This document shows, in pieces, positions 1 through 4,942 of a DNA stretch of 6,729 nt. Source of the DNA: DAIDJM01 sp964250215 (GTDB taxonomy: Bacteria; Pseudomonadota; Alphaproteobacteria; Acetobacterales; Acetobacteraceae); the NCBI GenBank assembly GCA_964250215.1, contig CAXUEX010000148.1:1-6729 (forward strand), written 5' to 3'. The notes beneath the pieces were generated by a model. That model did no database searches, was not told where the DNA came from, and saw only the letters and a program-made list of their open reading frames with translations. Numbering within the stretch: position 1 is the first letter of the stretch; each line of letters begins with the position of its first letter. The position numbers and the translations under genes are program-made.

Positions 1-63
1 GGCGGGGTCATGGCGGGAGGATAACGCGGCGCGGGGCGGCGTGGTAGCGGCGTTTGGCGGGGC

Positions 64-426
64 TTACGGCGCCGGCGTCGGGCGGGTGTGACGGGGCTGA
101 TAGATGCCGAGCCTGGCGCCGCTGGGCAGCTTGATCCGGGTGGCGATGCCCCAGCCCTGGTCCTGCGGCGGATCGGCGGCGACGCCGCGGGCCTCGAGCC
201 GCGCGATGATTGCGGCGAGATCTTCGCACATCAGGAACATCTCGGTGGCGAGCGGGTCGTCCGCGGCGGCGGGGTGGAAGCCGAGTTCGCCCGGGGGCAG
301 GCCGAAGATCAGCCAGCCGCCGCCACCGCCGCCATCAACGCAGGGCAGTTCGAGCACGTCCCGGAAGAACGCCCGATCCGCTTCCGCATCGTGGGTAAAG
401 ACCATGATATGCGCACCGGAAAACAT
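64..426 (-). CDS. VOC-fold (glyoxalase/dioxygenase-like) protein
   Basis: This encodes a 120-residue protein of the vicinal oxygen chelate superfamily, whose members bind a metal and act as lyases, dioxygenases or resistance proteins. The substrate here cannot be told. The first βαβββ unit is plain: a β-strand with His6 (GAHIMVFTHD), then a helix of the form AEADRAFFRDVLELP, typical of the fold. A second unit (about residues 61-112) ends in the usual strand LGIYQPRH. H6, H51 (GELGFHPA) and E62 or Y109 are possible metal ligands, but I could not align them to a characterised member. The start at 426 is preceded by GGAGG five bases upstream. Longer readings run into murJ sequence and are not protein-like. 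The gene lies 31 bases behind murJ on the same strand and is probably cotranscribed with it. The family call is firm; the function is unknown. Confidence 0.88.
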   Translation of the reverse strand: MFSGAHIMVFTHDAEADRAFFRDVLELPCVDGGGGGGWLIFGLPPGELGFHPAAADDPLATEMFLMCEDLAAIIARLEARGVAADPPQDQGWGIATRIKLPSGARLGIYQPRHTRPTPAP

Positions 427-428
427 CG

Positions 429-454
429 CCGCCTCCGATCGTTGTCGGAGGCGG
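429..454 (-). promoter_or_regulatory. Hairpin sequestering the VOC gene ribosome binding site
   Basis: Between the murJ stop and the VOC start the transcript can form a perfect 10-bp stem, CCGCCTCCGA / TCGGAGGCGG, around a 6-base loop (CAACGA). The right arm contains the only Shine-Dalgarno sequence of the VOC gene and ends two bases before its ATG. What is seen is the pairing. That it limits translation, or couples it to ribosomes leaving murJ, is inference. A short U-run just inside the VOC gene also allows a weak attenuator or terminator reading. Confidence 0.55.
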
Positions 455-457
455 AGC

Positions 458-2023
458 TTATACCGGGCGCCGCGCGGCGGCGAGGCCGCGCAGCCGCGCG
501 GCAGTGCGGCGCAGGACGCCGGCGGTGTCGAACACGCCGAGGATTTGCGCGAGGCCGCCATAGGTGGCGAGGCCGATTGCGATGAGTGCCGCCAGCGCCG
601 CCACGGACACATGCGTGGCCGGGGCGGGGACCAGCTCGAGGCGGGCCGCGAACAGCGCGCTCGCCATCGCGGCGCTGGCGAGCGCCATGCGCGCAAGCCG
701 CGATGCAAGTTGCCGGTCGGGTTGCAGGTAGTTGCGCCTGCGCAGCAGAACCGCGAGCAGCGCCACGTTCACGGTGGCCGCGATGGTGGTGGCGAGCGGT
801 GGGCCGACATGCTTGAGCGGGCCCATCAGCGCGAGATTGAGCGCCAGGTTCAGCACCAGCACGAACAGGCCGGTTTTCACCGGCGTGCCGGTGTCGCCGC
901 GCGCGAAGAAGCCGGGCGCCAGCACTTTGACCAGCACGAAGGCGGGCAGGCCGGCGGCGTAGGCGGCGAGCGATTGGGCGCTGAGGGTGGCATCGTGGTG
1001 GCTGAAGGCGCCGCGCGCGAACAGCACCTGCATGATGGGATCGGCGACGATCGCGAGCGCCGCGGCGGCGGGCAGGGTGAGCACCAGGCCGTATTCGATG
1101 GCGCGGTTGAGGCTTTCGCGGGCGCCGGCCTCGTCGCCCGCGGCGGCCTGGCGCGAGAGCAGCGGCAGCAATGCGGTGCCGACCGCGGTGCCGAGCACGC
1201 CGAGCGGGAGCTGGTTCACGCGGTCGGCATAGTACAGGAACGAAACAGAGCCGGCGGGCAGGAGGCTGGCGATGAACGTGTCCATCGTCAGGTTCAGTTG
1301 CGTGATGCCGGCGCCGACCAGGCCGGGCGCCATGCGGCGCATCAGCAGGCGCATGCGGGGCGTGAGGCGGGGGCGGGGCAGGTGCAGATGGAGGCCGGCG
1401 CGCCACACCGCCAAGTAGAGCAGCAGCAATTGCGCGATGCCGGAGGCGGAGACGCCCCAGGCCAGCGCGTGGCCGATGGTGGGCACGAACGGGGCCAGCG
1501 CGAACATCGCGGCGATGGCGAACGCGTTGTAGAGCAGCGGCGCCGCGGCGGCGGCGACGAAACGGTCGAGCGCGTTCAGCACGCCCGAGAGCAGGGCGGC
1601 GAGGCAGATCAGCAGCAGATACGGGAACGCAATGCGGGCGAGCGTGACGGTGAGGGCGAATTTCGCCGGATCGCGCACGAAGCCGGCGGCGATGACGTGC
1701 AGCACCTGCGGCATGAAAATCTCGCCCGCGAGCGTGAGCGCCAGCAGCCAGAAGGCGAGCACGGCGGCGGCTTCCTCGGCGAAGCGGCGGGCGGTGTCGG
1801 GGCCCTCGGTGTGCAGCAGGCCGGCGAAGACCGGAACGAAAGCGGAATTGAAGGCGCCTTCGCCGAACAGGCGGCGGAACAGGTTTGGGAGGCGGTTGGC
1901 GACGAAGAAGGCGTCGGCGACGGGGCCGGCGCCGAGGAAGGCGGCAATGAGGATGTCGCGCACGAAGCCGGCGAGGCGGCTGGCGGCGGTCCAGGCGCCG
2001 ACGGTGAGGGCGGATTTCAGCAT
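458..2023 (-). CDS. murJ: MurJ (MviN) lipid II flippase
   Basis: This 521-residue inner-membrane protein belongs to the MOP exporter superfamily. MurJ moves the peptidoglycan precursor lipid II from the cytoplasmic to the periplasmic face of the membrane and is normally essential. The length fits the family, and the sequence is a succession of hydrophobic segments consistent with about 14 membrane helices. The N-terminus carries the MurJ signature: SRLAGFVRD (residues 15-23), ADAFFVANRLPNLFRR (36-51), then GEGAFNSAFVPVF. R16, R22, D37 and R50/R51 match the conserved charged residues lining the E. coli MurJ cavity (R18, R24, D39, R52/R53). The first Met aligns with the usual N-terminus, so the start is secure. 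The Shine-Dalgarno is poor, and the region where it should lie is folded in a palindromic repeat. The gene is followed by the VOC gene and is divergent from parD. Confidence 0.97.
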   Translation of the reverse strand: MLKSALTVGAWTAASRLAGFVRDILIAAFLGAGPVADAFFVANRLPNLFRRLFGEGAFNSAFVPVFAGLLHTEGPDTARRFAEEAAAVLAFWLLALTLAGEIFMPQVLHVIAAGFVRDPAKFALTVTLARIAFPYLLLICLAALLSGVLNALDRFVAAAAAPLLYNAFAIAAMFALAPFVPTIGHALAWGVSASGIAQLLLLYLAVWRAGLHLHLPRPRLTPRMRLLMRRMAPGLVGAGITQLNLTMDTFIASLLPAGSVSFLYYADRVNQLPLGVLGTAVGTALLPLLSRQAAAGDEAGARESLNRAIEYGLVLTLPAAAALAIVADPIMQVLFARGAFSHHDATLSAQSLAAYAAGLPAFVLVKVLAPGFFARGDTGTPVKTGLFVLVLNLALNLALMGPLKHVGPPLATTIAATVNVALLAVLLRRRNYLQPDRQLASRLARMALASAAMASALFAARLELVPAPATHVSVAALAALIAIGLATYGGLAQILGVFDTAGVLRRTAARLRGLAAARRPV

Positions 2024-2027
2024 CAGG

Positions 2028-2075
2028 CCAGGGCTCTGCCCCTGGACCCCGCTGGGGACAAGTCCCCGGACCCCG
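2028..2075. repeat. GC-rich palindromic intergenic element (REP-like)
   Basis: Two adjacent inverted repeats sit between murJ and parD. The first is CCAGGG / CCCTGG (2028-2033 and 2040-2045) with a 6-base loop. The second is GGGGAC / GTCCCC (2054-2059 and 2062-2067). A direct repeat, GGACCCCG, occurs at 2044-2051 and 2068-2075. From memory the wording resembles short palindromic elements common between genes in GC-rich alphaproteobacteria, particularly Acetobacteraceae. Only one copy is in this window, so dispersal is not shown here. On the murJ transcript the first hairpin ends four bases before the ATG. Confidence 0.5.
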
Positions 2076-2076
2076 T

Positions 2077-2109
2077 TTGTGTGGCAGGTACTGAGTTTGG
2101 GTATATATT
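2077..2109 (+). promoter_or_regulatory. Possible parD promoter
   Basis: An AT-rich box, TATATATT (2102-2109), stands out in otherwise GC-rich sequence 19 bases before the antitoxin start. A weak -35-like TTGTGT (2077-2082) lies 19 bases before TATATA. The spacing is long, so the match is poor. The AT box could serve divergent murJ transcription as well. ParD-type antitoxins usually repress their own promoter, but I see no clear operator palindrome here. Confidence 0.3.
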
Positions 2110-2127
2110 GGTATGAAGGAGGCGCGC

Positions 2128-2388
2128 ATGAGCAAGAACACGTCGATCTCCCTGGGCGATCACTTTGCCAGCTTTATTGATTCGCAAGTTCAGGCGGGGC
2201 GCTACGGCTCGGCCAGCGAGGTTGTGCGGGCGGGTCTGCGGCTGCTGGAGGAGCATGAGGCGAAGGTCAGGGCATTGCAGGATGCGCTGATTGCGGGGGA
2301 GGAGTCCGGGGCGGCCGCGCCATTCGATAACGAGGCGTTTTTGCAACGGACGCGGGGCAAGCATGTCCGGTCGCGTTCGGCCGTATAG
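2128..2388 (+). CDS. parD: ParD-type antitoxin (ribbon-helix-helix)
   Basis: This 86-residue antitoxin belongs to the ParD/CopG-like family of type II toxin-antitoxin systems. It would bind and neutralise a ParE toxin and repress the operon. Residues 1-45 form the DNA-binding ribbon-helix-helix: the strand MSKNTSISLG, then HFASFIDSQVQAGRYGSASEVVRAGLRLLEE, close to the family consensus. The C-terminal part (about 46-86), with EESGAAAPFDNEAFL, is the typical disordered toxin-wrapping tail and is intact. I chose the Met at 2128 over the in-frame ATG at 2113 because AAGGAGG lies exactly five bases upstream of it and the family begins there. The gene overlaps the start of parE by 26 bases in another frame, the usual arrangement. 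Its toxin is truncated, so it is now probably an orphan antitoxin. Confidence 0.92.
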   Translation: MSKNTSISLGDHFASFIDSQVQAGRYGSASEVVRAGLRLLEEHEAKVRALQDALIAGEESGAAAPFDNEAFLQRTRGKHVRSRSAV

Positions 2389-2524
2389 GCTTTCGCTGCG
2401 CGCGCAGAGCGATTTGGAGGACATCTGGCTCTACACGTTCGAGAACTGGTCGCTGGAGCAGGCGGACCTGCAAGTCGCTTTGGGAACCCCTCGCGCGAGT
2501 TGTGTCTTCAGAGACTTGGCATAA
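2363..2524 (+). pseudogene. parE: ParE toxin, truncated by the accessory segment
   Basis: ParE/RelE-fold toxins are about 95-100 residues long and, in the ParE branch, poison DNA gyrase. This reading frame gives only 53 residues. Residues 1-35 are typical ParE: strand RPYRLSLRAQSDLEDIWLYT, then helix ENWSLEQAD. From residue 36 (about base 2468) the sequence turns into unrelated LQVALGTPRASC... and stops. The core β-sheet and the C-terminal catalytic/gyrase-binding region are absent, and I found no remainder of parE elsewhere in the window, in particular not at the far side of the accessory segment. It overlaps the parD end by 26 bases. What remains is unlikely to be toxic. The identification of the N-terminal part is good; the breakpoint is placed within a few codons. 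Confidence 0.8.
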
Positions 2525-2622
2525 GGCCACGAGCGGCAATTGTGGGCTGCTACGTCACTATTACTTTTAACACCAGATAGAGGGCCAAGCTCAGCAGCAG
2601 CCTCGTTCCGGCATAGGGTTTT

Positions 2623-2652
2623 TTGACAGAATGTGACGGCTTCCGTTATACA
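2623..2652 (+). promoter_or_regulatory. Candidate sigma70 promoter pointing into the nuclease pair
   Basis: A perfect -35 hexamer, TTGACA (2623-2628), is followed after 18 bases by TATACA (2647-2652), a 4/6 match to the -10 consensus within the AT-rich TTATACAAT. It overlaps the stop codon of the three-helix membrane protein and fires to the right, antisense to that gene and the nuclease gene. No convincing rightward gene follows, so it would make an antisense RNA, be a relic of an earlier arrangement, or be a chance match. Confidence 0.35.
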
Positions 2653-2954
2653 ATGCGGGATGCCCCCAGCGCCGCCATAAAGAGGAGGCACGCGTTCACG
2701 AGCGGAACCACCCAGCACAGAGCCGCAGCGAAAAACTGCTGGCTTGGAACTTCCTGCCACGGAATTGTGCCAAGCTTCCCTGTTGCGCCAGCAGCGAGAT
2801 ATGCGATCAGAAGTGCGACGAAAAACGTAATTGCATGACGATCCGCCCCAAAAAGCTGTCGGATAGCTCGCGTTACAATAACGAGAGCTGCTAATGCACT
2901 TGCAAAATGACCAATTGCATCGGACGTGAAAAAGTCTTCATTAACGATATTCAT
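2646..2954 (-). CDS. Small membrane protein, three predicted helices
   Basis: I do not recognise this 102-residue protein. It has three hydrophobic segments: about residues 13-34 (ending LAALVIVTRAI), 41-58 (AITFFVALLIAYLAAGAT) and 73-97 (QFFAAALCWVVPLVNACLLF and on). These are joined by a short basic loop (RQLFGADRH) and a polar loop with two Pro (GTIPWQEVP). There is no cleavable signal peptide and no enzymatic motif. It begins on the base after the stop of the nuclease gene (TAGATG), with GGGGG a few bases upstream as a weak ribosome binding site, so its translation is probably coupled. Because the two genes are joined so tightly, the products may work together, for example as a membrane anchor or a pore-forming partner. 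That is inference; the existence of the gene is well supported by the coupling and the hydrophobic pattern. Confidence 0.72.
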   Translation of the reverse strand: MNIVNEDFFTSDAIGHFASALAALVIVTRAIRQLFGADRHAITFFVALLIAYLAAGATGKLGTIPWQEVPSQQFFAAALCWVVPLVNACLLFMAALGASRIV

Positions 2955-3830
2955 CTAAGCCCCCAATCGCACCGATGCAAGGACAAGCCGTCTGAATACC
3001 GCTCGGGACTCATTGTCCGGCGCCTGAATCTCAGGTGGAATAATGTGTTTGATTTCTGCGCTATTCGGATCGACTACTACTAATCCAACATGCTTTATGG
3101 CCGTTTCTCTCAAGCTTGTTATGACGGCGTCACCCGGGACTTCACTGCCCGATGGCAGAATCAGCCAAACCTTTTGTCCTAACGAGGCCTGCGCAAGCAA
3201 TTGCTGGACAATGTCGCCTTGTTTTCTCCGCGAGAGTTCTGACTTTACTTCGATAATTGACGTGGTTCCAGAACTAGGCTCAACCAAGACTATGTCGGGC
3301 CGACCGACGGGCGTGCGAGGTTCAACTACAACAATTGCTTCCGCAGAATATCCCATGCAAGGCAGTAGGCTTCTAAGATTGGCGAGCACGATTTCTTCGA
3401 GTGCCATGCGCTCTGCTTTTCCCGGCAGGTGCGCTAGAGCGCGGTCGTGACGCATCCCATACGAAGTCAAAGCGCCTGATGAAAGCTGTGGGAGACATTC
3501 TGTAATTCGCTCTGGGTCGTTTCCCGTCCGGCGACGAAATTCCTCAATCGCCGAAAGTGGCCGTCGCCAGATTGGAGCTAAATCAATACGGGGAGAGCTT
3601 GCCTTCAGCTCAGTCAGAAATCGTGCCGCTGAAACGCATCTGGAAAGGTATGTCGTGGACCTGCCGCCTAGTGCTGCTAGACGGTCTAACCATGCAGTAG
3701 GTGTCGGAAACCCATCTCGGCGCCAATCCTCGGCCTGGAGAGCTTCGAGGAGAGGCACGGCGATTGTGGGCCAACGCCCCTGGCTGCGAACTAATTCAGT
3801 CAGTTGATCCATGCGTGAAGCACCAGACAT
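2955..3830 (-). CDS. PD-(D/E)XK nuclease-like protein with N-terminal helical domain
   Basis: This 291-residue protein has two parts. The C-terminal half (about 140-260) carries a restriction-endonuclease-like core: a helix ALEEIVLANLRSLL (143-156) with acidic residues, then VGRPDIVLVE (175-184) and SIIEVKSEL (191-199). This gives the motif D179-X14-E194-X-K196 expected of metal-dependent PD-(D/E)XK nucleases. A following helix with Q209/Q210 and a strand KVWLILP (220-226) complete the fold. Residues about 8-75 are helical, with a stretch like TAWLDRLAALGGRSTTYLSR (45-64) that suggests a helix-turn-helix. The family is not recognised beyond the fold. The start may be 3830 or the Met at 3812; neither has a clear Shine-Dalgarno, and an in-frame stop at 3873-3875 blocks extension. 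A weak TTGCCA (3881-3886) is the only promoter-like signal upstream. It heads a two-gene unit with the membrane protein and is less GC-rich than the core genes. Possible roles are defence nuclease, restriction or DNA repair. Confidence 0.78.
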   Translation of the reverse strand: MSGASRMDQLTELVRSQGRWPTIAVPLLEALQAEDWRRDGFPTPTAWLDRLAALGGRSTTYLSRCVSAARFLTELKASSPRIDLAPIWRRPLSAIEEFRRRTGNDPERITECLPQLSSGALTSYGMRHDRALAHLPGKAERMALEEIVLANLRSLLPCMGYSAEAIVVVEPRTPVGRPDIVLVEPSSGTTSIIEVKSELSRRKQGDIVQQLLAQASLGQKVWLILPSGSEVPGDAVITSLRETAIKHVGLVVVDPNSAEIKHIIPPEIQAPDNESRAVFRRLVLASVRLGA

Positions 3831-4306
3831 TGGGCACCGTGCAGGCCGTGGAGGGATATAGTGGAGATAGTTCTACGCTTTGGCAAGCCCCGCGGGCGCC
3901 TTCCGACGGGAATCCGAACTCGCGGCGAGCTCCTGGGGCAACGAGGGGTGGGATGCTAGCCCATCCTTCGCCCGCTGTTCGGCTTGGCACTCGAACAGCC
4001 TGTGCCGAAACTGCAACGGCTGGACCTTCTGGGACGTCAACCGCGAGACTGGTGTGGCCCGATCGACAGGCTACGCAGCTGAGCCGCGACACCGTTCCTG
4101 CCGCGGCCAGGGTTCCGCCCTGAATCCGCTGAGGCTGTACGGCACCCGAGCCGGTGCAGTCTTCCTTGATTTACAAGCCCAGCGTCACTGTAGCGTAACA
4201 ATATCTTAGCGAAAGCGTGAGCGATATTGCTGCTGGCGTTCTACCTGCAAGGTGTCCGGAACTACACGTAGTGACGCAAGAAGGGCGGCCGAATGGAACA
4301 CCGCAA
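3831..4306. other. Gene-free stretch between nuclease unit and exported-protein promoter
   Basis: About 480 bases without a supportable gene. Reading frames of about 100 codons exist on both strands, but none gives a protein-like sequence, a family motif or a good ribosome binding site. I looked for transposase fragments and for tRNA-like arms and found nothing usable. The part next to 3830 must hold the promoter of the nuclease unit. A 7-bp inverted repeat lies near the right end (4199-4229), and a short one, ACTAC-AC-GTAGT, lies around 4262-4273. Confidence 0.5.
4199..4229. repeat. Inverted repeat CAATATC...GATATTG
   Basis: Perfect 7-bp arms (4199-4205 and 4223-4229) enclose 17 bases that contain an inner GC-GAAA-GC mini-hairpin (4209-4216). 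It could be an operator or an RNA hairpin. It is not followed by a T-run, so it is not a standard terminator. It lies about 80 bases upstream of the promoter of the exported-protein gene. No function can be assigned. Confidence 0.35.
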
Positions 4307-4335
4307 TTGACTCATGCAAGAACTGGCATTATTAT
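4307..4335 (+). promoter_or_regulatory. Sigma70-type promoter of the exported-protein gene
   Basis: TTGACT (4307-4312, 5/6 to the -35 consensus) and TATTAT (4330-4335, 5/6 to the -10 consensus) are separated by exactly 17 bases. This is the best promoter in the window. Transcription would start near 4342, leaving a leader of about 90 bases before the ATG at 4432. Confidence 0.6.
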
Positions 4336-4431
4336 CAGTTTCGGAGAGGGAGTTGATTCGCGGTCCCGAGTTGGGTGTGTGAGGTCGGATCGTGTAGGCG
4401 GCGCACGTCTATGCGATGGAGGTAGTCGAAG

Positions 4432-4773
4432 ATGAAAACTCTCATCGTAACGATGATACTATCGGTTACAATATACTCTCACGCTTTTGCGCGATCCACC
4501 GATGAGTGGTACACGATCGACACGATCGGACAGCAGTGCAAGACGGACTCGAGCACCACGTCAGCAAGTGTCATTGCAAATGCTCAAATTGCCCACCAGC
4601 AGTATGAAGCTCATGACATTACTGATCCTGGAACCGGGAAGGTTGTGGAAACGAACCTTCAGCTTCCAGACATGGAGAGCCAGATCACCTTTTATCGCGG
4701 CCGTGAGCGATGTGCGGCCGCCTTAGCCGCACAAAAAGCTTCTCAGCAGAACGACGTCGACCGTTACAAATAA
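4432..4773 (+). CDS. Small exported protein of unknown function
   Basis: This encodes 113 residues beginning with a standard Sec signal peptide: basic K2, a hydrophobic stretch LIVTMILSVTIY, and an AFA cleavage site at residues 18-20. The mature protein of about 93 residues would be released into the periplasm. It starts RSTDEWYTID and has two cysteines, C36 and C94, well placed for one disulfide. The tail after C94 is a polar Ala/Gln-rich helix. No family is recognised, although small periplasmic proteins with a Trp near the start and a widely spaced Cys pair are common in Acetobacteraceae (recollection, not checked). The start has GGAGG nine bases upstream (4418-4422) and a good promoter about 100 bases upstream. 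It stands alone, convergent with gpsA. Codon use is less GC-biased than in the core genes. A 9-base tandem duplication (4511-4528) lies within the coding sequence. Confidence 0.82.
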   Translation: MKTLIVTMILSVTIYSHAFARSTDEWYTIDTIGQQCKTDSSTTSASVIANAQIAHQQYEAHDITDPGTGKVVETNLQLPDMESQITFYRGRERCAAALAAQKASQQNDVDRYK

Positions 4774-4846
4774 ATGTTCGTGCCGGCCGCCGTAGGTGAG
4801 TAGCAAGCAAGTAGTTTGGACGCGCCGCTCGGCCGAATGATGCTTC

Positions 4847-4933
4847 TACGACCCTACCGGCTTATATAGGACGGTTTTTCCCCGAACTGGAGAGGGGCCC
4901 CATGACGCGCAGCCCGGGAGCGCTGGGGTCGTA
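4847..4933. repeat. Spaced 8-bp inverted repeat near the right edge of the accessory segment
   Basis: TACGACCC (4847-4854) and GGGTCGTA (4926-4933) are perfect reverse complements 71 bases apart in the 169-base gap between the exported-protein gene and gpsA. The gap also has TATATA (4863-4868) and the palindrome GGGGCCCC, but no clear terminator for either converging gene. The repeat may be the trace of a mobile-element end, or chance. Confidence 0.2.
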
Positions 4934-4942
4934 CTCGGAAAT

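Larger units (their letters stand above)
2468..4890. other. Probable horizontally acquired segment
   Basis: From the parE breakpoint to shortly before gpsA the sequence is visibly less GC-rich than the flanks, and its genes use A/T in third positions much more often than murJ, gpsA or rlmJ. It contains no recognised housekeeping gene: a nuclease/membrane-protein pair, an exported hypothetical protein and long non-coding stretches. I see no integrase, transposase, tRNA gene or clear flanking direct repeat, so the mechanism of arrival is unknown. The right edge is only approximate (about 4860-4920). A deletion may also have occurred, since the rest of parE is missing. Confidence 0.5.

Noticed and set aside
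1..11. Possible start (ATG at 11-9, minus strand) of a gene following the VOC gene
   Set aside because: Only three codons are in the window, and the bases upstream of it have no Shine-Dalgarno.
104..2116. 670-codon open frame on the plus strand opposite murJ, longer than murJ itself
   Set aside because: Its translation is low-complexity Arg/Gly/Glu/Gln/Ala with no domain, and it mirrors the murJ codons. Long antisense frames are expected opposite GC-rich genes. murJ is unmistakable on the other strand.
309..2141. 610-codon minus-strand frame overlapping murJ and the VOC gene
   Set aside because: It is Arg/Pro/Ala-rich nonsense in a second frame of the murJ strand. Its last residues only borrow VOC sequence out of frame.
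2431..2760. 109-codon minus-strand frame across the parE break and the end of the membrane gene
   Set aside because: It overlaps two better-supported genes in the wrong frames, shows no family motif and has no ribosome binding site. At most it reflects a non-coding repeat.
2623..2838. Small plus-strand frame just after the TTGACA promoter
   Set aside because: It begins inside the -35 hexamer, is antisense to the membrane gene and has a composition unlike a real protein.
3906..3930. GAGTTCGGATTCCC on the minus strand, resembling a tRNA T-arm
   Set aside because: The flanking bases do not pair into a T-stem, and no anticodon or acceptor stem could be found around it.
3880..4209. 109-codon plus-strand frame containing RETGVARSTGY, faintly like a transposase helix
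   Set aside because: The likeness is a few residues only. No DDE residues or flanking helices are seen and no ribosome binding site precedes it.
2465..4250. ACCTGCAAG at about 2466 and 4243 as direct repeats bounding an inserted unit
   Set aside because: A 9-base match is expected by chance between stretches of this length, and the second copy is not at a compositional boundary.
4870..4900. TTTTTCCCC...GGGG as a terminator between the exported-protein gene and gpsA
   Set aside because: The T-run precedes the stem on the plus strand and reads as A-run after the stem on the minus strand. Neither is a rho-independent terminator.
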